Position numbers and translations under genes: made by a program | Notes under the pieces: generated by a model | Database searches by the model: none | What the model saw: the letters and a program-made list of their open reading frames with translations, nothing else | Told to the model about the DNA's origin: nothing | In this document: piece after piece, positions 10,645-20,904 of the stretch | Numbering within the stretch: the stretch's first letter is position 1 | How the letters are laid out: each line of letters starts with the position of its first letter | Assembly (NCBI GenBank): GCA_963576725.1 | Contig: OY755241.1 | Location: forward strand, 72,855,999-72,919,998 | From: Azorinus chamasolen | Taxonomy: Eukaryota > Mollusca > Bivalvia > Cardiida > Solecurtidae | Reading direction: 5' to 3' | DNA length: 64,000 nt

Positions 10645-11130
10645 CATTATCCCTTTACCTAATGCATATTCAAGAAACGGTGACAAGAGCAGACCTTGAT
10701 AAGATAGCTCCTAAAGAATCCATCTGGTCTGGGTCTACTCTGTTTGTAAAGGTGTGTAAAGGTGTTTCTATTGATTGATTGAGTGAGTTGGGTTTTATGG
10801 CACTGCAACAACTTTATATTTCAGATGGCGCAGATACAGTAGAAAAGTTGCTGGATACATATCGCATTTACATCGAGATAAAAATATGGGATAAGGATCC
10901 AGAAACTTAACACCTGCTGCAGAATCAGAGATTCTATTGTATATTTCAAATTTAATTCATTTCAGGAAATTGACGTCTTTTGATGCAAATTCTCTTTATA
11001 ACATGGATTCTAGCAGTATTCTATTGATTGATTGATTGAGTTGGGTTTTATAGCGCAGAGATAGGAGAAAAGTTTCTGGATCCATATCTCATTTACATCG
11101 AGATAAAAAAATATGGGATACGGATCCAGA
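10645..11130. repeat. MITE-A hairpin fragment and a pair of direct repeats
   Basis: 10685-10745 holds a GAGCAGACC / GGTCTACTCTGTTTG hairpin. 10770-10905 and 11020-11130 are diverged direct copies sharing TTGATTGA, GAGTTGGGTTTTAT, CATTTACATCGAGATAAAAA and GGATCCAGAAACT. These may be fragments of a dispersed repeat. No ends are identified. Confidence 0.6.
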
Positions 11131-11338
11131 AACTCATTTCCGCAAATTGACGCATTTTGAGTCACTTTTTGAAATCATTATGATAAAGTATTTGCTCCAT
11201 AGGAGTACATACTCTTTATAACAATGGTTTCAACACTACACAGTTCTAAATTTTTCTTTTCTCTAGTAAATGCCCCTCTTCGGTAAGATTTATTCCAAAG
11301 AGGATGGATGTAAAAATACCCTATGAGGAAATGAGTTA
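11130..11338 (+). mobile_element. MITE-C, plus orientation
   Basis: Starts ACTCATTTCCGCAAATTGAC and closes ATGAGGAAATGAGTTAA. The central palindrome GTATTTGCTCCATAGGAG/TACTCTTTATAACAATGG is partly decayed. Confidence 0.65.
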
Positions 11339-11394
11339 AAAAACTATCTATATTTATCTTTTTCAAAAGCCCATTTCATCAATACTATCGGAAT

Positions 11395-11673
11395 ATTGGA
11401 TTTTGACCATTTACTCAAAAATTCACCATTGCACACTTTCTGTATTGGATAAATATTTGTGTGTTCATAAGTTATTTTACAATTTATATGCATGATGTCA
11501 TTATTTATTTCATGAATATTTATGGAGTAAAGGGTTTAACTACTAAAGATCATACAAAATTTTACAAAATTCATCAGCTGTTAATTATATATATATATAT
11601 ATATTTCCACTGATGAAACATGCTCTTGATTCAATTCTCAATACCTTTTCCCTATTCTATATTCTTTCCAACT
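11395..11673. other. MITE-A fragment and a TA microsatellite
   Basis: 11480-11545 is a MITE-A right half (GCATGATGTCATTATTT, CATGAATATTTATGGAG, AAAGGG). A (TA)n tract lies at 11584-11606. No gene is seen. Confidence 0.5.
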
Positions 11674-11913
11674 TTAACCCTTTCCCTGTTCTGTATGTAG
11701 GCCAAACTTCAATACCTACTGAATATTCATTAACAAAAAAGTTATAAAGAAATATGGAAGGTGGAACATTGTAGACATTTTAGAAAGTATAGAAACAGAT
11801 CTATCAAGTTTTATTAGCAAACAGAGCAGACCCTGCCCTCTCGGAGCCGTCTGATCTGGGTCTAATTTGTTTGCAAATGCGTGAAAACACGTTTATATTA
11901 GGGAAAGGGTTAA
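11674..11913 (+). mobile_element. MITE-F, complete, TTAA-flanked
   Basis: TTAACCCTTTCCCTGTTCTG to AGGGAAAGGGTTAA, 240 bp. Hairpin arms GAGCAGACCCTG and GATCTGGGTCTAAT lie at about 11825-11875. Body landmarks are AATACCTACTGAATATTCAT, GGTGGAACATTGTAG and GAAACAGATCTATCAA. Confidence 0.8.
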
Positions 11914-12130
11914 TACCTACTGAATTATCATGGACAAAACACTTATAATGAAATTCGGAAGGTGGAACATTGTAGCCATTTTAGAAACTAAAGAAACAGA
12001 TCTATTAAATTCCATTAGCAAACAGGGCAGACACTGATGAGACGGCTCCTATAAGAACAATCCAATCTAGGTCTACTTTGTTTGCAAATGCATGAAAAAG
12101 TGTTTATACATGTATGAGGGAAAGGGTTAA
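11910..12130 (+). mobile_element. MITE-F, second copy fused to the first
   Basis: This copy starts directly at the TTAA of its neighbour with TTAATACCTACTGAAT, so it lacks its first ~40 bp. It closes GGGAAAGGGTTAA at 12130. Hairpin arms (GGGCAGACACTGATGAGAC / GGTCTACTTTGTTTG) are at 12025-12085. Confidence 0.75.
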
Positions 12131-12144
12131 CAAGTCAACTAATC

Positions 12145-12290
12145 AAAACACAGTAAAACCTTGCGAATTCCAACTTAGTGAAGCAAGTGGTTGCTAAATG
12201 CAGGGTGAAAGTCATTTAGAAAGCTCACAGGAGCTCTCTGTATGATTTTCATCCTGCATTAGTTTCAACCTGTCTTAACCCTTTACTCCA
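12145..12290 (+). mobile_element. TA-1 foldback copy
   Basis: CAGTAAAACCTTGCGAATTC opens the element. CTAAATGCAGGGTGAAAGTC faces GATTTTCATCCTGCATTAG, with GAAAGCTCACAGGAGCTCTC at the apex. The right terminus is lost into the adjoining MITE-A. Confidence 0.6.
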
Positions 12291-12475
12291 TGAATATTCA
12301 TGGAAGAAATAATAACATCATGAATATTAATTTGATTTGTTCTGATAACATCAAACGGGCGCATGAATGTTTGGCCACGGCAGAAACATCATAGGCAAAT
12401 AGAGCAGACCCTGATCAGATAGCTCCTACAGTAGTCATTCAATCTTGGTCTACTCTGTTTGTACAGTGGCGTTGT
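12277..12475 (+). mobile_element. MITE-A copy, right end truncated
   Basis: TTAACCCTTTACTCCATGAA begins at 12277. The hairpin GAGCAGACCCTGATCAGAT / CTTGGTCTACTCTGTTTG lies at 12400-12463. No closing AAAGGGTTAA follows. Confidence 0.65.
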
Positions 12476-12543
12476 ACACTAAGTTTTATGAGTACATGAA
12501 CTAAGAAATCTAACACCATGTCACACGCTGTAGGATCAGACAC

Positions 12544-12743
12544 TTAACACATTCCCCCACAGGCTATATTTAGTTCCTGCCTCTGAGTATATTTACCTAA
12601 AAAAGCATGAAAGGATTGTTTTTAGAATTGTGTTGTGATAAACAGTTCATCTACTGCTATGGAGCAACTCTATTTATCATAATGGTTTCAGAAAGTTAAG
12701 TTTACAGAGGCGTCAAAAGTCATCAATATGAGGGAATGTGTTA
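12544..12743 (-). mobile_element. MITE-C, reversed
   Basis: TTAACACATTCCCCCACAGG to GGGAATGTGTTAA. The matching changes at both ends (CACATTC/GAATGTG) keep the termini complementary. Confidence 0.65.
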
Positions 12744-12801
12744 ATATTTCATAAGCAAATCATATATGTCCATTGATGAAAATGCTCTTGATTCATTTCT
12801 C

Positions 12802-13049
12802 TTTACCCTTTCCCTGTTCTATATTCATTCCAATTTTAATACCTACTGAATATTCTTTGACAAAATACTTATAATAATATATGGAAGGTGGAACATTATA
12901 GCCATTTTAGAAACTAAAGAAACAGATCTATCAAATTCCATAAGCAAACAGGACAGACACTGATGAGACGGCTCCTATAAGAACAATCTGATCTAGGTCT
13001 ACTTTGTTTGCAAATGCATGAATACGTGTTATATGAGGGAAAGGGTTAA
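12802..13049 (+). mobile_element. MITE-F, part of a segmental duplication
   Basis: TTTACCCTTTCCCTGTTC to GGGAAAGGGTTAA. Flanks on both sides match those of the 11674-12130 pair: GCTCTTGATTCA upstream and AAGTCAACTAATCAAA downstream. This is therefore a duplicate of the region rather than an independent insertion. Confidence 0.75.
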
Positions 13050-13126
13050 CAAGTCAACTAATCAAAGCAAAACCTTGTGAATTCCAAATTTTAGTTAAGC
13101 AAGTGGTTCCAATCTTACATTCTATT

Positions 13127-13415
13127 AAGAAATGAATGACGTGATCCCGGTGTTCATGAGGTTATGCAACGCATAGCTTTACGAGCAAAGTTAGTGAAGC
13201 CCGAAGGGCTTCACGTAAATCTTTGCTCGTAAAGGTATGCGTTGCATAACCTAATGAACACCGGGGGCACGTCATTCATTTCTTATATTTATATTCCATT
13301 GTATTTCTTATATTTCAACGGATCGGGTATTGAAATGAACGTTCATGGGAAAATGCAACTTTCTTTTTAGAATAAGGTTATATAAGGACGTTGCAGGGCG
13401 AATGTAAATATTTCA
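13127..13415. mobile_element. Long-hairpin MITE with ~80-nt near-perfect stem
   Basis: 13128-13291 is a palindrome: AATGACGTG, CCCGGTGTTCATGAGG, TTATGCAACGCATAGCTTTA, CGAGCAAAG, GTGAAGCCC with the complementary arm following. A tail (GAAAGTTGCA type, ACGTTGCAGGGCGAATGTAA) completes it. The second copy is at 43568-43862 in reverse. Confidence 0.8.
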
Positions 13416-13439
13416 GTATGAACACGTGCACATTTCTCA

Positions 13440-14160
13440 GCACCTTTATTAATGTCAAACAGTGCTGATCTGGGTCCGATTCCGATCTTGATTAATGTCA
13501 TACAGTGCTGATCTGGGTCCGAGTCCCATCTTTATTAATGTCAAACTGCTGATCCGGGTCCGAGTCCCATTTTTATTAATGCCAAACATTTCTGATATGG
13601 ATCCGAGTCCCATCTTTATTAATGTCAAACTGCTGATCTGGATCCGAGTCCCATTTCTAGTACAGTGGTAAATACGCTATTCCTACCCATTTACCCGTTT
13701 TTCTACGCGTAAGAAACGGGTAGTAAATGCTTAACGAACGTTAACGAACGGTTACGCGATAAACGGTTTACACGCGTTAAACGCATAAAGAAACGATTAT
13801 ACCACAGAGGTTGTGGTAGTTTTCCGTTTCATGTGGAGATTTCGGATCTCATGGATGACAGCCGTTTTCAAAAAGATTCCGAATAAAACGGGTTAGCCAA
13901 AATAAGAATCGATTTGATTTCAATGGTGTTTTCATCATTATGAGGTAGATCTAAAGCGTTTTAAACAAATATGCATGTTTTATGCTCACATATAACTATG
14001 AAAACATTCTTATAACGTTAAGGAAACGCGTTTAGAACGAAACGGCAAAAAAACGGATAAGAAACGAGTAGGTAACGCGTAAGAAACGCGTTAAGTGGGG
14101 TAGGAATAGCGTAACTACCACTGTAATGTCAAAAAGTGCTGATCTGGGTTTGAGTCTGCC
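13440..14160 (+). repeat. ~43-bp minisatellite interrupted by a TA-2 element
   Basis: Five to six units of TTTATTAATGTCAAACAGTG followed by CTGATCTGGGTCCGAGTCCC. The array continues after 14123 (AATGTCAAAAAGTGCTGATC), so the sequence between is an insertion. Confidence 0.85.
13672..14120. mobile_element. TA-2: ~450-bp element with inverted ends and TA target
   Basis: The left end CAGTGGTAAATACGCTATTC and right end GAATAGCGTAACTACCACTG are inverted repeats, each preceded or followed by TA. Removing the element and one TA restores a minisatellite unit. The interior is rich in variants of GTAAGAAACGGGTA / TAACGCGTTA. The CAGT start plus TA duplication fits Tc1/mariner-type MITEs. No transposase is present. 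Confidence 0.8.
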
Positions 14161-14405
14161 AAATAACTCATTTTCCATATCCAAGGGGTCATTGCTCATG
14201 CTGTATCTGTATTATCCTGTAAAAAAAGATGCGTATTCAAAATATTCAAATTTTCATTTCTCCACTAGATTCTATGTTGTGACAACTCTTTAGAATTTAA
14301 TACATGCATCATATCTGGAGCTGTTACCATTTATGTTTCTTGCCAGGATCTGTATTAGCAACTGTAAACTCAACTGGAAATGCATTTGTTCTGCACTATT
14401 TGTGT

Positions 14406-14640
14406 TAACCCTTTACTCCATAAATATGTCTTTTATCGTCTTTACAAATGACAGGTGTGGTCAAATCAGGGTATTCTGTTTGCTTATTGAATTGTATACA
14501 TGAAGATCTAATTCTATAGTTTCTGCCACAGTAAAAATCGTGTGTACCATTATTAAATTTCAGCTAAAAAATAAAATTTCAGCCAATGAATATCCATGAT
14601 GTCATTATTTCTTAATGAATATCCTTGGAGTAGAAGGGGT
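14406..14640 (+). mobile_element. MITE-A copy with hairpin mostly lost
   Basis: TTAACCCTTTACTCCATAAA opens it. AGTTTCTGCCACAG and GATGTCATTATTTCTTAATG are the right body. It ends GGAGTAGAAGGGGTG, so the closing TTAA is gone. Confidence 0.6.
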
Positions 14641-14759
14641 GTATTGCAAATGTCATTTCTCCACCATTTTCTCTGTATCGTCTATCAAGAAGATTCTTTA
14701 GAGAGGTCACAATAATCTGCTGTATCTAAAGTAATGATATGCCAAAAAGCCTCGTCTAC

Positions 14760-14978
14760 TTAACCCTTTCCGCCATAAATACGCCTCTGTAAAAGTCACT
14801 TTAAGCAACAATTGTGATAAATAGAGCATTTGCTCATTTTGGATCAAATGCTCTATTTATCACAATGGTTTCAAACTACAAAATTCACAAATTTACCTTT
14901 TCTCTAATTAATGCTCCTTTTCGGTAGATTTATTCAAAGTGGTTGGATCTAAAAATAGCCTATGAGGTAGTAGGTTAA
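14760..14978 (+). mobile_element. MITE-C, complete, TTAA-flanked
   Basis: TTAACCCTTTCCGCCATAAA to GTAGTAGGTTAA, 219 bp. The arms TTGTGATAAATAGAGCATTT and AAATGCTCTATTTATCACAA are perfect complements around a 20-nt apex. Confidence 0.85.
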
Positions 14979-14989
14979 CCCTTACAATT

Positions 14990-15200
14990 GGAGACACCAG
15001 TCACTAATGTTTGGTTTGGTTTTATCAGGTTTTACATCGCTTTAACAGACTTTCAGTCACGTCACGACGTCCAGCTAATTACAGGTGGAGGAAGACCCAA
15101 GAGGAACTTCTGTACATGGAACAACTTGCATTGTTTCATACAGAGAAGAACATTTGTAACATGACTCAATGAGTTAAAGATTAATAAAACAGTCCCTTTT
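14990..15200. repeat. Possible truncated dispersed repeat
   Basis: GGTTTGGTTTTATCAGGTTT, CACGTCACGACGTCCAGC and AGGTGGAGGAAGACCC resemble, from memory, the 5' part of a repeat common in bivalve genomes. Neither a tRNA head nor an end is visible here. Confidence 0.3.
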
Positions 15201-15740
15201 AATCTTGATCACATTGTACAGCAATAACTTTACCTTAACAGAGATTAAATTGACTGACTGCATCATCTCAATTCAAATCCACCTAAGAATCCCCATTGCC
15301 TTGGAAGATCATGGCTGTTACATCTCTGGTGACGAAATGCCTGAAAAAGAACAATAAATGTTAAATCTCCTTGGAAAGCCAGACCTGTTGTAATAAAGCA
15401 AAGTATTACCAAACACTCAAAATATTACAAATCAGATGCTTGAGAATGAATGCAGGCATGAATATTCATCACAAAAAAGGGTTAACACAGTAGACATTGT
15501 AATGTCAAATATCTTTAAATTGACATCTGCATGATCTGGGTATACACGGCTTGCTTCAAACTCCTCACAGTGACCTCCCTTGTCACTACGTATATTTCTT
15601 CAGCGTAGCGATTAGGAGAGATAACTGCGTTGGAGGTTGGGCTTGCTTACTACAAGGTACCATTCTCTCATGGGAAAAACTTATACTGACTAAGATAAAG
15701 CAAGAATTCTATGTCAGTCAAATTTGTGTAATGGTTATTT
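15200..15740. other. Mostly unique sequence, no gene supported
   Basis: A 64-codon plus-strand frame (15551-15745) shows no recognisable motif. 15455-15540 has MITE-like scraps (GCATGAATATTCATCA). Confidence 0.4.
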
Positions 15741-15741
15741 T

Positions 15742-15953
15742 TTAACCAATTCTATGCCTCTATAAAAGTCACCTGTTGAAACCATTGTGATAAATGGAGC
15801 ATTTGCTCCTATAGGAGCAAATGCTCTATTTATCACAATGGTTTTAAACTACAAAAATCTAACATTTTCCTTCTCTCTATAATTCATCATCCTTTTGGGT
15901 AGATTTTCTCACTAAGTGGTTGTATCTAAAAATGCCTATGAAGTTATGGAATA
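15742..15953 (+). mobile_element. MITE-C, plus orientation
   Basis: TTAACCAATTCTATGCCTC begins it. AGCATTTGCTCCTATAGGAG followed by CAAATGCTCTATTTATCAC forms the perfect central hairpin. The right end ATGGAATAA is decayed. Confidence 0.75.
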
Positions 15954-15964
15954 ATCCGATCCCA

Positions 15965-16165
15965 TATAGAGAGGCATTTTCATGTATTTGCAAACAGATA
16001 GAGAGGCATTTTCATGTGTTTGCAAACAGAGCAGACCCAGACCAGATGGCTCCTGTGGAAGCCATCTGATCAGGGTCTGCTCTGTTTGCTTTGATTCTCC
16101 CAAGGCCAAAATATCCATAGATATACAGCTAATAAATATTCATGATGTTGTTATTTCTTACATAA
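15965..16165 (-). mobile_element. MITE-A hairpin, reversed, with duplicated left arm end
   Basis: AGAGAGGCATTTTCATGT repeats at 15967 and 16001. The hairpin GAGCAGACCCAGACCAGATG / CATCTGATCAGGGTCTGCTC is at 16028-16090. AATAAATATTCATGATG follows. Confidence 0.7.
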
Positions 16166-16289
16166 AATAAATTAGATAAATAGAAAACATCAACATCGTC
16201 ATCTCCATTGACACTGGGTACTACACTCAAATGTCCAGTATGTTGACCCTTTGTAACCAGAGTAGACCATCATAATGGTAGAATGATGA

Positions 16290-16440
16290 AAAGTCATTTT
16301 AGAAACTGTAGAATGCTGAGTCAGATCTTTATATTTTACGGGCAAACAAAGCAGTTCCTGATCTGACGGCTCCTACAGACACTGTTTGATCTGGGTCTAC
16401 TTATCTGCAAAGGTGAATGTACATGTATGAAGAAAAGGGT
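16290..16440 (+). mobile_element. MITE-A hairpin copy, truncated left
   Basis: GCAAACAAAGCAGTTCCTGA and GATCTGGGTCTACTTATCTG form a hairpin. It runs to GAAGAAAAGGGTAA at 16442. Confidence 0.6.
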
Positions 16441-16680
16441 AACTCATTCCTTTCATAGGCTATTTTTAGATCCAGTCTCTTTGAATAAATCTACTGTAAA
16501 GCATTTACCAGAAACAAAATAAAATTTTAGAATCACATTGTACATGTATGTAGTTTTGAAACCATAGCGAGAAATAGAGTATTTGCTCTTAAGGAGCAAA
16601 TGTTCTATTTGTCAAAATGGTTTCTAAAAGTGACTTTTGCAAGGGCGTCAAAATGTGTCAACATGAGGGAATTGCCCAAC
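16440..16680 (-). mobile_element. MITE-C, reversed
   Basis: TAACTCATTCCTTTCATAGG opens it. GAGTATTTGCTCTTAAGGAG and CAAATGTTCTATTTGTC form the hairpin. ACATGAGGGAATTGCCCAA closes it. A scrap of the same end (AATATGAGGGAATGGGTTAA) follows at 16695-16716. Confidence 0.7.
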
Positions 16681-16719
16681 CTATTCAAAAGGCGTCAATA
16701 TGAGGGAATGGGTTAAATA

Positions 16720-17250
16720 CCCAAACTACCCAAACTATTCAAACACCCAATCTCCTCTCACCACTACTTTGAAGAGATAAATAATTCATTTCAGCCCTAT
16801 TTTTATAACTTAAAATTAGACTCACATTGTAACAAACTGAAAACCCTGAAAGACGAACTCACAAGAGAAGTTTGATCTAGGTCTGCACTATTTGCTTGTC
16901 TGAATAGTTAGGGTAATTAGGATATGAAATAAAATATTTACACCATGATGATTACAATTAGTGACTTACCTTTTGTATCTTATGGAGCTGCTGCATTCAC
17001 TTGGAATTTCAAAGCCTTCCGTGATGGACACTTGTGGGAGGGTTGGTGGATTGAGCGAGTACTTCAATCACTGTTAGCGGCATCATAAATGTTGGCATAT
17101 GGTGTCATGACATTGGCCACTCCAGTTATTCCTCAGGCTGAATGCTGAACTTATAATATGGAATGATTGGTCCAGCAGTGTTCAACAGTAGGAGCCATTA
17201 AGTGCGAAAGGATCAGAGTTGCTAAAGGATTTTGAAAGACAAGCAGTGCA
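16720..17250. other. Unique sequence, nothing recognised
   Basis: No tandem repeat, palindrome or coding frame could be supported. Confidence 0.4.
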
Positions 17251-17254
17251 CACA

Positions 17255-17390
17255 CTGTTTGCTGATATGAATTTCTATAAAATCAAAATGAAAATGAAAA
17301 TTTAGACCAGGCACCCCTTAAACAAAAAATGGACTAATCCAATGTATAAACATGGGATAATCAACTGGGCGCAAATAGTTTAAATGTGGA
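17255..17390 (+). mobile_element. MITE-G, right half only
   Basis: CACTGTTTGCTGATATGAAT, ATTTAGACCAGGCACCCC and TGGGCGCAAATAGTTTAA match 640-772. The left half and hairpin partner are missing. Confidence 0.65.
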
Positions 17391-17548
17391 TCTAGTCCAG
17401 TGTTGGATAATTCCGATTTAATAAAGCTTTTGAGATATAATGACTGATTGTGAAACAGCATAGTTCTTGATGAGAAGCCAACTCGCTTGGCATCTAACCT
17501 GGATCCAAGCTTTTTGCAAATGCAGGTCAGGTCACATATACAATAAAA

Positions 17549-17745
17549 CCCATCGAAACCGGAATTCTAGTAGAGCAGAATTTAGATACCTTTATGTAGG
17601 GGGCTGCTTAATGTAGGATGAAAGTCGTGTAGAAAGCTCCAAGGGGAGTTTTCTGCATGACTTTCACCCCACTTTAAACGCCCACCTGTCTCCATGAAAG
17701 ATATTTATATTAAATTAAATGTCCGGTTTAGAGGGGTTTACTGTA
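17549..17745 (+). mobile_element. TA-1, complete, TA-flanked
   Basis: Starts TA-CAATAAAACCCATCG and ends GAGGGGTTTACTG-TA. The stem TAATGTAGGATGAAAGTC / GACTTTCACCCC has GAAAGCTCC at the apex. TIRs of CAGTAAAACCYC type with TA fit a Tc1/mariner-type MITE. Confidence 0.75.
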
Positions 17746-17779
17746 GTGGGATAGAGGTAAGACCAATTTTGACATGTTA

Positions 17780-18065
17780 ACCATTTACCTAATAAATATT
17801 TTTGGCCACGACAGAAACTGAAGATTTCCCACAAGAAAATAGAAAATCCTGTTGGAGCCATCTGATCTGGGTTTACTCTGTTTGGGAAGGATTAAAGTTA
17901 CCGTTTCCCTGTTCTATGTTTATTCTAAATTTCAATACATACTGAATATTCATGGACAAAATAGTTAATGAAACATGGAAGATGGAACATTGTAGCCATT
18001 TTAGAAACAGATCTTTCAATTTCCATTAGCCAACAGAGCAGACCCTGGTCAGATGGCTCCGAAGC
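17780..18065 (+). mobile_element. MITE-A fragment followed by MITE-F left half
   Basis: 17780-17885 has AACCATTTACCTAATAAAT and GATCTGGGTTTACTCTG. 17897-18060 is MITE-F from TTTCCCTGTTCTATG to GAGCAGACCCTGGTCAGATG, cut within the hairpin. Confidence 0.65.
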
Positions 18066-18106
18066 TAGCAACATGATTCTGCAAACACAAGCCAACAGGC
18101 GCTGAA

Positions 18107-18382
18107 CTAGATTTGAAGCAATGGAAGTTTGGCATCACAGTTTCTAAGATTTATCTTCAAAATTTTGTCAACATCCCTGTATAACCTTAAACATTTACAC
18201 AGTAATCTTGAAATCGGCAGGTATCCTACTCCAACATGGAACATCCAACCCTTGAAACTTGCATGGGCTTGGAGTAAATTCTTAGCCACTGTCAAGTGAT
18301 ATGAAGAAAACAATACTACATCATTAGCCTCCGTGATTTCATGGTGAATACAAGAAGAATGGTGGAGGGTTTTCATTTCCAA
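18107..18382 (-). other. 91-codon open frame, unrecognised
   Basis: The frame is open for 91 codons on the minus strand. It begins MEMKTLHHSS and has a hydrophobic-aromatic middle (GWMFHVGVGYLP). It lies in sequence without repeats, and no domain is recognised. There are no neighbours, and neither a start context nor a poly(A) site makes a gene case. It may be an exon fragment or chance. Confidence 0.2.
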
Positions 18383-18384
18383 AT

Positions 18385-19370
18385 TCTAAACAATGGATTT
18401 CTTCCTTGGTGTAGCATATATTGACATTGAAATAATGTACCCGTAAAAATACCTTTTAAATAAAAAACAGACTGTTGCATTTTGAAAATGTCAAAGCTGC
18501 CAATGGCTCAAAAATAGAAAAAATTAGAGTGGGCAAAAAAAAGGAACTTAGAATATGTATATTAAGTTAAGTATAAGTTATATGTGATAATGTTATGATT
18601 ATGTTAGTCAGTATAAACCGTGTATGTTAAACAGGTGCTGTGTTAAAAAGGAATATACATATTCTAATATCCTTCCACATGATAAAAGGGTTTTTAAAAA
18701 GGTTTCAGCCAGCAAAATGCATTTAAAGTAATGTAAGGTTGCAGCCATTGTAACTTTGAGCATTAATGGCATGATGATAAGCATCATCAATGCCATGATG
18801 ATAAGCATCATCACACTGTTAACAGAAAAAATATGTTTCCTCAAATTAATTATCTAGAAAATTGAAAATGAAAATCACCAATGCGTTCTTATCCCTACCA
18901 AGATACCATGGAGATATTTGTTGGCCAATCGTTATATTCAGGTAACTTGTCATTGGCTGAACATTCAATTTAAACTCGTGAATTTTTATGAATTGCATAC
19001 CCCATAATGGAAAAATGATTTCAACAGTTCTGCATAACTAATGAAAGTTGTAGAAAATCTATGTCAAAGTACAGATTGAAAGAAAACAGTTTACCAACAT
19101 GAGATAAATTAATAACCCATAAGTGAATCGTCAGAGATTTGCCAAGCTTCTGTAGCTTTACCTCTAATTGATTGATCTATTTTTGTGTGGGTTTGCAAAT
19201 TGTGTTTTTGCCATCTGCCCCTGGACCTATCAAAATTGTTTTTCATATTTAAATCATTTACAGTCATGCACAACTCAATGTGGTTCTACAGAACCCGTCT
19301 GATCGAGGTCTGCATTGTTTGTCATTCGAAATCCCCTAGCAAATGATTAATCATTTCATACCTCATGGAT
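18385..19370. other. AT-rich unique sequence
   Basis: Contains a short direct repeat (GGCATGATGATAAGCATCAT at 18769 and 18792) and one hairpin-arm scrap at 19288-19325 (CCCGTCTGATCGAGGTCTGC). No gene is seen. Confidence 0.4.
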
Positions 19371-19374
19371 ACCA

Positions 19375-19510
19375 TTTTTATCACTTTACTCGATAAATAT
19401 GCCTTTCTACATCTTTGCAAACAGAGTAGACCCAGATCAGACGGCTCCCATAGGAGCCGTCTGATCAGAGTCTGCTGTTTGCTATGATAATATAGCATTC
19501 AAAGAGTTAG
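19375..19510 (-). mobile_element. MITE-A hairpin, reversed
   Basis: GAGTAGACCCAGATCAGACG, GCTCCCATAGGAGC and CGTCTGATCAGAGTCTGC form a strong hairpin at 19420-19482. CGATAAATATGCCTTTCTAC is the adjacent MITE-A end. Confidence 0.7.
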
Positions 19511-19564
19511 CCTTAACTAAAGTGGTGAATGTGTATGTGTGTGTATGTCTGAACGAATATACGC

Positions 19565-19880
19565 TAGTCTCGTAGCTCATCAGTACAGGCCAGCTCAGGG
19601 TCCGACGTCAGTAAAACACTACTACACCATAGCTCTCCTCGATTGACATTATTAAGGCCTGGCACACGTTTAAGTCAGTTCCATCATAACTCTCATCCAC
19701 TAACATTGTCTAAATTCATTACCAGTACAGACCATCTGCGTCATAGCTCTCCTCGGCTGAAATTTCTGGTCCGTAAACAGTATAGACCAGCTGCACCAAA
19801 GCTTTCCTTGACCGAAATTTCTGTGGTTCTTTCATTAGTAAGGGCCTGTTGCATCATAGCTCTCTGACATTTCCAAGGTC
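19565..19880 (+). repeat. ~57-bp degenerate minisatellite, about five units
   Basis: CATAGCTCTCCTCGATTGAC, CATAACTCTCATCCACTAAC, CATAGCTCTCCTCGGCTGAA, AAAGCTTTCCTTGACCGAAA and CATAGCTCTCTGAC recur every 55-58 bp, each followed by a (GTA)CAGACCA(G/T)CT-like stretch. Confidence 0.75.
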
Positions 19881-19964
19881 GGTCATCGATGTCTTATGTT
19901 TGTTGCTGGCACCTAAAAGAAAATTGAATGCAGTTACAGATTATTGACCAATACATGTATAGTA

Positions 19965-20120
19965 ATAATACTCTTGCAAACCGGAAGTCTAATAGAGAAG
20001 AATTTAGATATTTTTAGGCAGGTGGATTCTTAGTGCAGGAGATTTCTGCATAACTTTCATCCTGTCTCCAAAACCGACAATTATACTATATTGAATGTCC
20101 AGTTAAGAGAGGTTTTACTG
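19965..20120 (+). mobile_element. TA-1 copy, decayed
   Basis: CTTGCAAACCGGAAGTCTAA to GTCCAGTTAAGAGAGGTTTT then ACTGTA. The stem is partly deleted. Confidence 0.6.
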
Positions 20121-20124
20121 TAAA

Positions 20125-20655
20125 TAAAAGATGACATATTAATTGGAAACAGTTTGGATCCAGATAAAAATGCATGTGACTCAAATTGGTGTAAGAATTC
20201 AAACTGTATTAACCAAGCAAAAAATTGTGAAAAACTGAATAGCCATCGAAAGGCGATTTTAACATAGAATTGTCTGGCATATGGATACTGTGGAAAATGC
20301 ACATATTCTTTATTTGATTCTCATGGTTCAATCTTTTTGTTCCAAAACAGAATGTTTTCTGTTAAAATTATTTTTGAAATGGGGTTTTCTTCAATTTCGT
20401 TTTTCCTTATAATTACATGTACAAGTAAGATTGGGCCTGGCTGAGAAATACAGAAAATATCTTATATTAACTACATATTTACCTTTATTTTCTTAAAGGA
20501 GTCATCTGATAGGGTCTGCTCTGTTCGCTTCTGGAATTATAGATCTGGTTCTACAGATTCTGAAATGGCCAAAACATCCCTTGTTAATTGGCAATTATTA
20601 AAATGGAGCTTATATATTTAAGGTCATGAATTGGAGTTTAATGTCCATGGGTAAC
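20125..20655. other. Unique AT-rich sequence with hairpin-arm scraps
   Basis: 20500-20560 holds one MITE-A arm (GAGTCATCTGATAGGGTCTG). A 73-codon minus-strand frame (20081-20302) has no recognisable features. Confidence 0.35.
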
Positions 20656-20659
20656 GATT

Positions 20660-20892
20660 TTACTCATTCCCTCATAGGCTATTTTTAGATCCAACCTCTT
20701 TGAATAAATCTACCGAAAAGATGCAGTTACTAGAGAAAATCATTTTTTAGTTTTTAGAGTTTTGTAGTTCTGAAAACATTGTGAGAAATAGAGCATTTGC
20801 TCCTAATAAGCATATGCTATATTTATCACAATGGTTTCTGAAAGTGCCTTTTACAGAGGCGTAAGACGGCGTATTTATGGAGGGAGGGTTCA
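20660..20892 (-). mobile_element. MITE-C, reversed
   Basis: TTTACTCATTCCCTCATAGG to GGAGGGAGGGTTCAA. Hairpin ATAGAGCATTTGCTCCTAAT / ATATTTATCACAATGG. Confidence 0.7.
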
Positions 20893-20904
20893 AAAATATT
20901 CCCC

